DNA of 64,000 nucleotides, taken from NCBI GenBank assembly GCA_963855995.1, contig OY979724.1, forward strand, positions 13,515,032-13,579,031, read 5' to 3'. This DNA comes from Muricea muricata. Its lineage: Eukaryota; Cnidaria; Anthozoa; Malacalcyonacea; Plexauridae. The notes under the pieces are model-generated. The model saw nothing but the letters and a program-made list of their open reading frames with translations. It was not told the DNA's origin and searched no databases. Below are positions 1-12,086 of the stretch, in pieces. The number at the start of each line of letters is the position of its first letter. Within the stretch, counting starts at the first letter, position 1. Position numbers and translations under genes: made by a program.

Positions 1-813
1 TTTGCAAGTGCTAATACAATTGCTAAGTTGATCTTCCCTAGAGAGCAGCCGCGCGTACCTAACAAATTAAAACAACAAACGTTAGTGACTTAAGTACTTA
101 GCATGCAAATTTGATTCCCAAAGCCAAAATGTCAAGTGCCCCCCGCTGATCCTACCAACTGCCTACCTGCCTCAGTTCTAAGCTGTCTTCCTCAGTTCTA
201 AGCTCCTGCATTCCATTCGTTACCTTCACTTTGCTCACCATCGCACAGTCACTCACAGCTGATAAACCCGCATGCACCACCACCACCCCGACTGCCACCC
301 AATTTCGAAAATTAAAAGAGTTAAAATTTCGGTAAAGTATGCATTTTAAATGCAATTTATTTGGATATTTTAGATCAAACGTAAACAGAAAAAGCTCGTA
401 CATAAAAACAGGTGAGAATTCTATTTAAAATTTGCTTGCAAAATATAAAACTTAATTCGCATTTTTCTTAGTTAATAGTATAGATCAATTTAGTTGATGT
501 TGAAACCTACTCTTAACTGTTTTGTTAGAAGTGACGACAGATTTTGGTTTTTAAGCATACTTTCAAAAATTTTAATTCCTTTAATAAACCTAACCCATGC
601 AACTTACACACGGCGCACACCCTCGCAGTCCATACATTTAGCTAATAAATTACGTTATAAACAAAAAAGCAAAATAAAAAGATAAATTACGTTATCTCTA
701 GCTACTTAAACCCACTTAGACTGAGTTTTTGATTGAATTTTCAAACGTAAAACCTTAGCTGAATGGGCATGGGCTTTTCGTTGTGTTAACTGTTCCGGAG
801 TAAATATAAACCT

Positions 814-1055
814 GGGGCCGGTTGTATCAAAGGCGTTTAGCTTAAACGGTGGATAAGTGAAATTTAAAAATCAGTTTTACACCTAGTACGGAACCGAAAT
901 TATGAGTTGAAATAGAATAAATATTTAGTTTTATATATAATTGTTCTTCTCAGGTCAAATAACTTCAGCTGGTTTGTTTATACAACATGGAAACGTGTTT
1001 CATATTTTTGACTTATCCACCGTTTAAGCTAAACGCCTTTGATACAACCGGCCCC
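814..1055. mobile_element. MITE with 45-bp terminal inverted repeats (left-arm copy)
   Basis: A 242-bp element begins GGGGCCGGTTGTATCAAAGG and ends with its reverse complement. The terminal repeats (814-858 and 1011-1055) match over about 45 bp, and the roughly 150-bp interior has no coding potential. This is the structure of a non-autonomous DNA transposon. No clear target duplication was identified, so the superfamily is not assigned. Confidence 0.8.
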
Positions 1056-1557
1056 TGATACTTACCAAAGTCCAAGGCTGGGTCAAATAAGCATGAGAAT
1101 TAGGCAAAAATAAAAAGCAATTGAAACTCAACAGATTCACTAAAGTTGTTTTTTTTTTTTGGCAACTTATATCCTTAAGTGTAGATGACATGCAATTTTT
1201 AATGCCGTAATTCTCACACTTATTTAACCGAAACGCCTTCATTTGCATGGTACCTCGCAGCTGCTCTCAAACCACCTTCGTAATTTGCTTTAGTGTACAC
1301 AAACAATGACTTCATTGTTCCTGCTTACCAAAACAAATCTGAAAGCACCAAGATACTTATCATATTAATAATCAAAGAGGATTCGCATTATGCAGTAATT
1401 ACCATAAACAGACGCATCACCATTGAAACAAAGCATGCCGTATTCCCATGGGAATTTAAAATGCACAAAAAAATATAATGATCCTACTGATTTGCATGGA
1501 TGTATGAACCAAATTAGCTAAGAAACAAAGAAATGATATATTCCCTTGGGAATTTAA

Positions 1558-1789
1558 TGTAGCAAAAAGATGGCGGGTGTTGATTTTACCAGAATGCCTT
1601 GCGGTCTGAAATCGTTTAAAAACTTAAGGTAAATTAACCTCGTTTGAGGAACAGACAGATAGGTTATTTTGTCACTTGTGTTAAAATTCCGTCCATTAGC
1701 TTATCTTAAATATCATTTCACTGGTATTCTTGATTGATACCCGCATTAAATTCTGGTAAAATCGACATGCCACCATCTGTTTTGCTACG
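1558..1789. mobile_element. MITE, TGTAGCAAAA..GATTTTACCAGAATGC family (left-arm copy)
   Basis: Both ends read GTAGCAAAA-GATGG followed by a GATTTTACCAGAATG block in inverted orientation; the interior has no ORF. A related copy lies at 21510-21750, nested inside another MITE, which confirms that this unit is mobile. Confidence 0.75.
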
Positions 1790-2725
1790 GTGAATTGGAA
1801 TACAAGTCACATTTTCTCGCTTTTTAACCAGAGAACACATTCTTTAAAGGTAGAACGACGGAATTGATCGTTTGCAATCGACGCCATCTTTGTTGACGTT
1901 TGAAACACATGGCAACCACAAAGTATCTATTCATTATATCTGATCCTATCGAGCCATACATCTTTAAAGTATTGTTGAATCTATAAAGTCATCTATAAAG
2001 TAGTAAATTGACACAAGTACTTCGCTGTAAACAGCTGAAGTAATCTGCAGAGTCAACCAAGATGGCGCCCAATCACACGAAATGACGTCATGTGCAAACC
2101 AAGAATAGTGACCAAATGCATCAACTATAATTTAGTGGCATTATTACGAAACTTATTTTTGTAAAACGTTCAATCCTACATGTTATTTTGTTTTGTTTTT
2201 AGAAATATCCAAATCCAAATGTTAGAGACGAAATTTCCAGGCGTTAAGGTATTGTTTCTTTAAAAAATATTGTCGACATTTACCATATTTTTACCTGTTT
2301 TTTGACTCGAAAATTGACTGCCAAACTCCTAGATATTCTATTTAATTATTTTGTTGAATGTATTTGATATCAATGTTATTTCAATCCAATTTTTTTCACT
2401 TAATTTGCTGTCTTTTCTTTTTCATTAACGAGAAATATCTATTAAATCCTCTTTGATCCCTCAATAATAAGTATCTTGTTTTCTACTAACTTGCACATTA
2501 CCACTACTTTCTATTACAATGTCGTGTCTTCTTATTCTTGTGGATTGTTGTTTTGTGGGTCTTGCCGTCCAGGATCGTTCATTCTTTTCTCTTCTTGTGC
2601 GTTTTTTTCACATCCCATCACCCTTTGCAATAGTAGAAAGAATTAAGTCATGAGATGATAGTTACGAATAATTTATAAACTATAACATGATAAGTTTCTT
2701 GTACGTTTGCATGGTGAATACAATA

Positions 2726-2811
2726 TACTTATTAAGCTTTGTGGAAACACCACGTAAATTTATTATTGCAATAATAAATTTACGTGGTGTTTCCACAAAG
2801 CTTAATAAGTA
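2726..2811. repeat. Perfect 86-bp palindrome (left arm)
   Basis: The sequence from TACTTATTAAG to CTTAATAAGTA is its own reverse complement around the TGCA centre at 2767-2770, with no spacer. It could extrude as a cruciform. Its partner in the right arm is 14819-14904. Confidence 0.9.
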
Positions 2812-2837
2812 AACTATAACATATTAAGCACTTATTG

Positions 2838-2961
2838 GATGAGGTTTTTGTGATATGCGAAATGATCAATGTCGAGGTAAGAGTTATCAGCCGAGCCGAA
2901 GGCGAGTCAGATAACTCTTACCAAGACATTGATAATTTTGCATATCACAAAAACCGAATCC
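2838..2961. repeat. Imperfect ~124-bp hairpin (left arm)
   Basis: Two ~60-bp arms share GGTTTTTGTGATATGC and GGTAAGAGTTATC in inverted orientation around a GAAGGCGAG-type loop, with about 10 mismatches. The right-arm counterpart is about 14669-14792. Confidence 0.8.
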
Positions 2962-3151
2962 GATAATTGCTTTATTATACATTGTAAGTCTTTTTCCTCG
3001 AGCAATTGACGAATTTCGCCTTCGGAAGAGCTTAAAAAGCAAGATGCCATAACATGAAACAGAAAATATCGAAAAAATGTTGTTGCCATGCCAACCATTG
3101 ATGCCAACGAATACCGCATACTGTAATAATCTGCACCGTAGGCTCAACATC

Positions 3152-3193
3152 CAGATAACTCAGTTATCTGCTAGCAGATAACTGAGTTATCTG
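3152..3193. repeat. Perfect 42-bp palindrome (left arm)
   Basis: CAGATAACTCAGTTATCTG on each side of a central GCTAGC; each half is itself a near-palindrome. In the right arm this same palindrome is split by the MITE at 14220-14443. Confidence 0.9.
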
Positions 3194-4950
3194 CAGATTG
3201 TGTGATAGTCGCATTTATCTGCATACAACTGATCAATCACAACGCATAAAACAACTGCAATGTATAATAAAATAGTTTATTAATTAGGCCGGCCAAATTA
3301 TTGTGTAAGCTGTTAATATGAATTTTTTTTATTAAAATCTCGAGAATCATTAGTAAATCGTGAACAAAACACAAAAGAAAATCATAGCCGTGAAGGAGTC
3401 TTTATTTCTCACACGCACACAACTTGCAGCTACCCTAATTTATGATTTTAAATCAAAATATCTCGAGAATTAAACAACACGTAAGGAATGTGTAAATTCT
3501 TAAAGCTCTTTCGAACAATAAAAATTAATATCTCGCACTAATCTCTCTCAAAAGCTCTCTCAAATTTATTACCAATATCTCTTCAACTATTACTTTGCAG
3601 GTGAAATGTAACTTCTATCAAAACTAGCTTACTTCAAGTTGTTTGGGAATTAAGATTTTACGTGTCAACGAGATCAAATATGAATCTAAGATGGCAGACA
3701 GCGCATTAAATTTCTATCTTTACGACCAACTCCCCAACGAAAGGCTTTAATTCGCTCGAAAGTCGAATTTTGTTTTTTTATTGTTTAATGTAGTGAAAGA
3801 TCCTGTGTGCTTTTTACAGCACTGCCAACACTAGCAACGTTAGTGCGAGATGTTAATTTTTATTGAAACGAAAGCTGAACTGCTAAAGAAAATAGAAACG
3901 ACAAGATAAAATCAAAAAACTTACTTTCACTCTATCTTTGGATCTTCTTGGCTTCGGTTGTTCTCGTTTCATCATGCTGTTTATGGTTTCATCTGGTTGG
4001 CGCACTCTCTTCACGGAACATCACGCCGGTCCAGTAGGTAACTAGCTCACTCGTGTCCAGTCAACCAACATAAAATAAGGAGAAAATTAATGTTACAAAA
4101 TATTTTAGAATATAGGACACTAAGCGTTAATTGAAATTGACTTTAACAAACCGTACATTGTGATAGTATTTGCATCTTAACATCTGATGGAGACGGCTTG
4201 TGATTTACTTCTTATGTCGATATGAATTCTTTCCCATCTTGTTGCGTCATTAGTTGATGGTTGTTGTATTCACTTTTTACTTGGCATTCTTTGAAAAAAA
4301 AATTACGATGTTCAGAAAACTGTTTACAAGATAAGCAAAGAAAACTACGTTCACAAGCATTAGAGAGGACTAAGTAATTATAATAGGCGTGACAGGTCAC
4401 AGAGGTTAGTCGACGAAGAAACTCATGGACAAATTCCCGGCATGATGATATTCCGATAGCAAGAAGTACAGCAAGTGTAGAACGTGTACGTGTAAGCTTA
4501 AACTGTATCTATGCAACTCCAAGAAAAGCGCAACACAAAATGGCGGAATTTAAAGACATTTCTGGTGTCATTTCCAGTTCCCTAACTTTCGCGGACAAAT
4601 ATATTTATATATTTTTCTCAAATTTTTTTGAAGTAAATCTAGATGGATTTTGTGAATAAACAAATTGAAAAAAGTATTGCCCACGTTAGGAAACTAGAAC
4701 GGGCGCCCAAGAATGCCCACAATTTCTCCAATCTGGATTATATTTATTGATTGCGCAAATGACTGATAAAAAATAAGAGAGTAATAAAATACCAAATGGT
4801 TTCCTCTTCAAGATAGTGTCATACATGCGCGCGGCATTTCGGGATATTTGGGAAAACTCATGTTGAAGTTGAACCTAAGGCAACATGCCAAGTACATGGA
4901 TGACGCTATCCTGCTCAGGAAACCATTTAGTAATTGTCTTACAAAATGAT

Positions 4951-5276
4951 TACAGTGAAACACAAGTCAACGCCACGGCATTTAAATTTCTCGTGTAGGA
5001 TTGTTTGATCCTGCACAGTAATAGCCAAGTGGCGCAATCGTCAGAGCAAACGCCTATCACATGTGAGGTCGTGGGTTCAATCCTTACTTCAGACTCGTGA
5101 CACCCATGTGAGGAGTTAGTCAGTCGTAAGTTTATCCCGGGTACTCCGGTTTGCGAATGTTGACTGGATGGTTAAAATTGTAAAATATCAGTAATCACCG
5201 GAACACGGGTACTTAACTAAACTGCTGACGATGAGGCGGAACTCATAATGAATTAATGAAAATGTGTTTCACTGTA
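4951..5276 (+). mobile_element. tRNA-like (SINE-type) sequence inside a TIR-flanked element, left arm
   Basis: At about 5024-5090 there is a tRNA-like head: an A-box-like AGTGGCGCAATCGTCAGAGC and a B-box-like GTGGGTTCAATCC, as in RNA polymerase III SINEs. The block is flanked by a 13-bp inverted repeat, ACAGTGAAACACA, near 4951 and 5276. This is either a SINE that landed in a MITE or a MITE that took up a tRNA-like sequence. Confidence 0.55.
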
Positions 5277-5348
5277 GTTATCATATAATGTAATTGCCAA
5301 GCTGAATGAATAATTCTCCAGTAACTACGTCATATGAATAATTTACAA

Positions 5349-5640
5349 TTATGAGAGTAGTGGGGGGGGGGGGGGGCAGCATAAAGATTGAAGTAGTGTC
5401 AAGGAAGGGGTACTACCCGGACGGGTATTAGGCGAAGAAGTAGAGTAAACAGGAGGAAGAAAATTAAATTGGAGTAAATAAGGGGGATTGGGGTAAAGAA
5501 GGGGAGAAGCAGGATAAAGAAACCAGTGGAAGGGGGTGCTATCCTGGAAGGAGTACCCGGGAAAGAAGAGGGTGAACAGGAGGAAAAGTAGATTGGAGTA
5601 CAGAAAGGGGAAATTAAACGGATCAGGAAATTCAGACTTG
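5349..5640. repeat. Purine-rich imperfect minisatellite starting with a G15 run (left arm)
   Basis: The plus strand is almost only A and G, with imperfectly repeated blocks such as GTACCCGG..GAAGAAG..GAACAGGAGGAA. It begins with a run of 15 G (5360-5376 region). The right-arm partner (11396-11690) has 9 C at the matching place, so this homopolymer has changed since the arms separated or is variable. The long proline- and leucine-rich reading frame on the other strand is a composition artefact. Confidence 0.7.
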
Positions 5641-6962
5641 CAATTCAAATGAAAGGCAGCTCATTGGTCATGTAAACACTCGTTAAATCATGGTTCTCGC
5701 TTGCCTTTAGCTTGGAATCATCTTTGAATTTGAACTGAAAGTCTGAATTTGCATGTTTCTTGTATAGAGTGCAGTGTATCAGAACAGAAGAGGTTTTGAA
5801 GAAAAAGAAAGAAAGAATAAAAGTAAGTTAAAATTTGTAAAGAATAATGAAGAAACTATTGGTACAGCACTTGATACATGATGATAATCATCATTATAAA
5901 CTCTCTATTAATCCGGGGGGGGGGTATAATAGAGAATTTGCAATGATAGTAAGTATATTGTAATATTTGGGTTTTTACCACTAAATCCTCTTGAAAGTTC
6001 TTTTTGGCTGTGGCTTCTCTCATCACAGTTGTCTGTGCTTGTCTTGCAAAATCTCTGGAATATCTATAACGTGAAGGTCAATATTTAAGATTAGAAAAAT
6101 AGAAACCGTAAAATAGAAAGAAATTTAAATCGTGGCGAATACTTTTTACGGTCTTGCTGGCATGACAAAAAGAGAGTATAGATTTATAAGATCATGTTGA
6201 TTTATCCTTTATCTGAACTATATTTAACTTAGATTTTAAAATAGATTTCACCCTGGTAAGCAGACCGAATGGGTTTTCAAACAAGATAACATTTAATGAC
6301 TAAAACGTGCACAGAATAGTTAGAGAATGCTTACATGTCGAATAAAAATCCAATACTTTTAATGTCCAACTACACAATAGCGATTTTCGTTGCATTTCTA
6401 GACTGGAGAAGAAGACGACGCCATTTTGATTTTGATTTCTCCCGACAACGGCAGATTTGTCTTCGCAATTTTTTTCCATTTCTTCGTCGTTTTAGCTCCA
6501 ATTTGCTCGTTGTGTTTCTTTCGTACCTTCCTCGCCATTTCCGTACAATCAATGGACATTTATACTCAAGATTAAGACTGTATTGAGACTTTCAAAATGT
6601 TCGTCAGGAGACATAAAAATCGAAGCTTCTTCTTCGGGTTGCAGAAGCAAATGACGTCAGACGACCTTTGTCCGCCAGCAAATACCCGTATGTATAACAT
6701 TCAATGATCTTTTTAGGAAGCTGAAAATCAGTTTTTATTGCGCGAACGAAATGTTTTTGCCATTATTTCTTACTCAGGTCTTTGTTCTACTACTTTACTT
6801 CCAGTTTAGTTAGGTAACTTGATAAAAGAAACGCCTGTAAGGGACAATTTTGCATTTTTTTTTATTTCGATGCTGATGAAGAAGAGAAGACTCGTTAGAG
6901 CTTTCATTGGCAAATATCTTTCCCTCCGTGGCCGAGAGGTAAAGACAACTGTCTTGACTTCG

Positions 6963-7046
6963 ATTTTGGGTGGATCGAGGACCGGTCCAGTTCAACTGAG
7001 TTTGGTAAGAATTTAATTCTGATCGGTGCTCGATCCACCCAAAACT
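6963..7046. repeat. Hairpin built on TTTTGGGTGGATCGAG (left arm)
   Basis: TTTTGGGTGGATCGAGGACC and its near reverse complement lie about 45 bp apart. The right arm carries the same structure at about 10001-10083. Confidence 0.7.
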
Positions 7047-7197
7047 GAATTCAAAGCTGGGCGTGGAGTGCAGGAAAACACTAGGCAGTACCGCGAGGCC
7101 AAGGAGGCAAACGTTATTTTCCCAGTGTTGTTAACTAATATTTAAGCAAATTTCATTAACTTGACTGTTGGGGACAGACCTGTAGGGTTGGTGCATT

Positions 7198-7276
7198 GAA
7201 GACTTCTCGTCGTTATTTCCCTTCGTTCAAGAAGACAAGTTGTCTTCATCGAGAAATAACGACGAAAAGACTTCAA
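7198..7276. repeat. Hairpin built on GAAGACTTCTCGTCGTTATTT (left arm)
   Basis: The two halves are inverted copies around AAGACAAGTTGTCTT; the right-arm counterpart is about 9770-9848. The following 7287-7345 carries a further palindrome centred on TTTAGCTAGCTAAA. Confidence 0.7.
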
Positions 7277-8222
7277 GACACCACTAAACCACTACACTTT
7301 AAAGCTACAGTGTAATGGTTTAGCTAGCTAAACCACTACACTGTGCCAATAATATATGGCTGACTTCTTCCTAACGCTTACGGTGCGACCATGGATGCGC
7401 AAAGATGCGCAAACACATTAAAGCCTTGAAAGCAAGTGTTTTCTTTTAGGAAAGAATCAAGGACGACAACGCTTACTAAATCAAAGCCGTCTAGTCATGT
7501 TTTAAGTACTTCAGCTATGTTTAACGATCTTTTACCAGATCTTTGCAAGAGGAAAAGTAAAATTTTGCATCATTATTATTAACTTTCCGTCAGTCGTTTC
7601 TTTCTTGATCGAGCATTATATGCCATTGTGTTCAGTGTCCTTGATATAGGAGCCATATACTTATGGCCTTGGGTTTAATTCCCAAACACTGAATGGCAGT
7701 GTTTTGCTCTTCCAATGAGATAACAAGATGGCACTGTAGAACGCGTGGTTTTATATAAGCTACGAGCGTCAAGATATCCTTGATAGGTAACTATTGATCC
7801 TACAATGGACACTTATGTTCACTGCCAATAGGAACGTTTCCAACTCACAGCTTGTACATAATGGATTTTATAGGTTGTGTCACAAGGAAACTGCAGTTCG
7901 GTCGTAAAATCAACTTGTTTTCAAGGTTGCCGGGTTTTAAACATTACTGACACTGTTAATGTTGTAGCTCGGAATTGTAAAACAACGGCGGCAATGCAGT
8001 TTTCTTGTGCCATAACCATATAAGCTACGACCGCCAAGCTTTATCCTTGATAGGAAAGAATTGATCCCACCAACGACATTTGTATTCTCTACCGATGGGA
8101 ACGTTTGAGACTTACAGCTTGTACATAACGCATTTTATCGGTGAGTCGTAAAACCAACCTGTTACTGCTCAGCAAACTACCATTTCCCTCGATCAACGAG
8201 AGTCGATGAAGCTTGGCGCTCG

Positions 8223-8797
8223 AGTTGTTCAGCTAAGTTAAACGATCTTTTATGGCGAGGTCTTTTCAAGAAGGCATGAAGCATAGATGCGCAAACACTG
8301 TACAGCCTGTAAAGAATATGTCTTCTTTCGGGAAAGAGTCAAAGACGATAACGCTTATTAAATCAAAACTGTGTAGGCATGTTTTAAGTTGCTCAGCTAT
8401 GTTTAACAATCTTTTATGACCAGGCCTTTGCAAGAAGGAAAGTCGAAGTTTGCATATACTATTGACTTTCCGTCGGTCGTTTCTTTCTTGATCGAGCTTT
8501 ATATGTCATTGTGTCCAGTGTCCTTGATATAGGAGTCATGTATTTATGGCCTTGGGTTTGATTCCCAAACACTGCATGGCAGTCTTCAGCTCTTTCAAGT
8601 AATAAGATAACTTTGGAACAAGATGGCAATGCGTTATTTACTATATGCCTGGTCATGCTGTAACTAATCATGTAGTATATTCTACAAACCTTAACTCAGA
8701 ACGTTGGCTGTCAGTTTCTATTCGTGGTTGCTTTGAAACATTGCAGATACTGCTAACCTGGCTATAACCTGTAAAATGCTTGGTTTTACACAACCTA
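8223..8797. repeat. Spacer of the large palindrome; diverged third copy of inner-arm sequence
   Basis: Inversion symmetry stops at the GCGCTCG at 8216-8222, which pairs with CGAGCGC from 8798. The spacer is not unique DNA. About 8270-8790 resembles 7440-7990 of the left arm in the same orientation: both carry the run from the long AAAGA-rich block through a Cys-free stretch ending in CTTGGGTTTGATTCCCAA (or its TTTAATTCCC variant). Divergence is clearly greater than between the arms. No gene is seen. Confidence 0.75.
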
Positions 8798-11762
8798 CGA
8801 GCGCCAAGCTTCATCGACTATCGTTGATCGAGGGAACTGGTAGTTTGCTGAGCAGTAACAGGTTGGTTTTACGACTCACCGATAAAATGCGTTATGTACA
8901 AGCTGTAAGTCTCAAACGTTCCTATCGGTAGAGAATACAAATGTCGTTGGTGGGATCAATTCTTTCCTATCAAGGATAAAGCTTGGCGGTCGTAGCTTAT
9001 ATAAATGATAAAACCACCCATTTTACAGGTTATGGCACAAGAAAACTGCATTGCCGCCGTTGTTTTACAATTCCGAGCTACAACATTAACAGTGTCAGTA
9101 ATGTTTAAAACCCGGCAACCTTGAAAACAAGTTGATTTTACGACCGAACTGCAGTTTCCTTGTGACACAACCTATAAAATCCATTATGTACAAGCTGTGA
9201 GTTGGAAACGTTCCTATTGGCAGTGAACATAAGTGTCCATTGTAGGATCAATAGTTACCTATCAAGGATATCTTGACGCTCGTAGCTTATATAAAACCAC
9301 GCGTTCTACAGTGCCATCTTGTTATCTCATTGGAAGAGCAAAACACTGCCATTCAGTGTTTGGGAATTAAACCCAAGGCCATAAGTATATGGCTCCTATA
9401 TCAAGGACACTGAACACAATGGCATATAATGCTCGATCAAGAAAGAAACGACTGACGGAAAGTTAATAATAATGATGCAAAATTTTACTTTTCCTCTTGC
9501 AAAGATCTGGTAAAAGATCGTTAAACATAGCTGAAGTACTTAAAACATGACTAGACGGCTTTGATTTAGTAAGCGTTGTCGTCCTTGATTCTTTCCTAAA
9601 AGAAAACACTTGCTTTCAAGGCTTTAATGTGTTTGCGCATCTTTGCGCATCCATGGTCGTACCGTAAGCGTTAGGAAGAAGTCAGCCATATATTATTGGC
9701 ACAGTGTAGTGGTTTAGCTAGCTAAACCACTACACTGTAGCTTTAAAGTGTAGTGGTTTAGTGGTGTCTTGAAGTCTTTTCGTCGTTATTTCTCGATGAA
9801 GACAACTTGTCTTCTTGAACGAAGGGAAATAACGACGAGAAGTCTTCAATGCACCAACCCTACAGGTCTGTCCCCAACAGTCAAGTTAATGAAATTTGCT
9901 TAAATATTAGTTAACAACACTAGGAAAATAACGTTTGCCTCCTTGGCCTCGCGGTACTGCCTAGTGTTTTCCTGCACTCCACGCCCAGCTTTGAATTCAG
10001 TTTTGGGTGGATCGAGCACCGATCAGAATTAAATTCTTACCAAACTCAGTTGAACTGGACCGGTCCTCGATCCACCCAAAATCGAAGTCAAGACAGTTGT
10101 CTTTACCTCTCGGCCACGGAGGGAAAGATATTTGCCAATGAAAGCTCTAACGAGTCTTCTCTTCTTCATCAGCATCGAAATAAAAAAAAAATGCAAAATT
10201 GTCCCTTACAGGCGTTTCTTTTGGCAAGTTACCTAACTAAACTGGAAGTAAAGTAGTAGAACAAAGACCTGAGTAAGAAATAATGGCAAAAACATTTCGT
10301 TCGCGCAATAAAAACTGATTTTCAGCTTCCTAAAAAGATCATTGAATGTTATACATACGGGTATTTGCTGGCGGACAAAGGTCGTCTGACGTCATTTGCT
10401 TCTGCAACCCGAAGAAGAAGCTTCGATTTTTATGTCTCCTGACGAACATTTTGAAAGTCTCAATACAGTCTTAATCTTGAGTATAAATGTCCATTGATTG
10501 TACGGAAATGGCGAGGAAGGTACGAAAGAAACACGACGAGCAAATTGGAGCTAAAACGACGAAGAAATGGAAAAAAATTGCGAAGACAAATCTGCCGTTG
10601 TCGGGAGAAATCAAAATCAAAATGGCGTCGTCTTCTTCTCCAGTCTAGAAATGCAACGAAAATCGCTATTGTGTAGTTGGACATTAAAAGTATTGGATTT
10701 TTATTCGACATGTAAGCATTCTCTAACTATTCTGTGCACGTTTTAGTCATTAAATGTTATCTTGTTTGAAAACCCATTCGGTCTGCTTACCAGGGTGAAA
10801 TCTATTTTAAAATCTAAGTTAAATATAGTTCAGATAAAGGATAAATCAACATGATCTTATAAATCTATACTCTCTTTTTGTCATGCCAGCAAGACCGTAA
10901 AAAGTATTCGCCACGATTTAAATTTCTTTCTATTTTACGGTTTCTATTTTTCTAATCTTAAATATTGACCTTCACGTTATAGATATTCCAGAGATTTTGC
11001 AAGACAAGCACAGACAACTGTGATGAGAGAAGCCACAGCCAAAAAGAACTTTCAAGAGGATTTAGTGGTAAAAACCCAAATATTACAATATACTTACTAT
11101 CATTGCAAATTCTCTATTATACCCCCCCCGGATTAATAGAGAGTTTATAATGATGATTATCATCATGTATCAAGTGCTGTACCAATAGTTTCTTCATTAT
11201 TCTTTACAAATTTTAACTTACTTTTATTCTTTCTTTCTTTTTCTTCAAAACCTCTTCTGTTCTGATACACTGCACTCTATACAAGAAACATGCAAATTCA
11301 GACTTTCAGTTCAAATTCAAAGATGATTCCAAGCTAAAGGCAAGCGAGAACCATGATTTAACGAGTGTTTACATGACCAATGAGCTGCCTTTCATTTGAA
11401 TTGCAAGTCTGAATTTCCTGATCCGTTTAATTTCCCCTTTCTTTTCTCCAATCTACTTTTCCTCCTGTTCACCCTCTTCTTTCCCGGGTACTCCTTCCAG
11501 GATAGCACCCCCTTCCACTGGTTTCTTTATCCTGCTTCTCCCCTTCTTTACCCCAATCCCCCTTATTTACTCCAATTTAATCTTCTTCCTCCTGTTTACT
11601 CTACTTCTTCGCCTAGTACCCGTCAGGGTAGTACCCCTTCCTTGACACTACTTCAATCTTTATGCTGCCCCCCCCCACTACTCTCATAATTGTAAATTAT
11701 TCATATGACGTAGTTACTGGAGAATTATTCATTCAGCTTGGCAATTACATTATATGATAACT

Positions 11763-12086
11763 ACAGTGAAACACATTTTCATTAATTCATTATGAGTTCC
11801 GCCTCATCGTCAGCAGTTTAGTTAAGTACCCGTGTTCCGGTGATTACTGATATTTTACAATTTTAACCATCCAGTCAACATTCGCAAACCGGAGTACCCG
11901 GGATAAACTTACGACTGACTAACTCCTCACATGGGTGTCACGAGTCTGAAGTAAGGATTGAACCCACGACCTCACATGTGATAGGCGTTTGCTCTGACGA
12001 TTGCGCCACTTGGCTATTACTGTGCAGGATCAAACAATACTACACGAGAAATTTAAATGCCGTGGCGTTGACTTGTGTTTCACTGT
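11763..12086 (-). mobile_element. tRNA-like (SINE-type) sequence inside a TIR-flanked element, right arm
   Basis: Mirror copy of 4951-5276, so the tRNA-like head is on the minus strand here. The B-box and the ACAGTGAAACACA ends are kept, with scattered substitutions between the copies. Confidence 0.55.

Larger units (their letters stand above)
1..8222. repeat. Left arm of a ~17.6-kb palindrome
   Basis: This arm is the reverse complement of 8798-17629. Base 1 pairs with 17629 and outer positions pair as i+j=17630. Further in, the sum falls to about 17045 and ends at 17020, because the right arm carries about 570 bp of extra insertions. The arm meets the window edge, so its outer end is unseen. 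I found no convincing protein gene: reading frames are short and shared by both arms only because the DNA is. It contains MITEs, several hairpins and a tRNA-like element, listed separately. It could be a large foldback transposon or an inverted segmental duplication. A misassembly is less likely because the arms differ by substitutions, indels and insertions. Confidence 0.93.

Noticed and set aside
5349-5648. 99-codon proline/phenylalanine-rich frame on the minus strand
   Set aside because: Translation of the complement of a purine-rich minisatellite; composition alone explains it.
7620-7700. Possible tRNA gene around the GGGTTTAATTCCC block
   Set aside because: Only a T-arm look-alike; no acceptor stem, A box or anticodon arm can be drawn.
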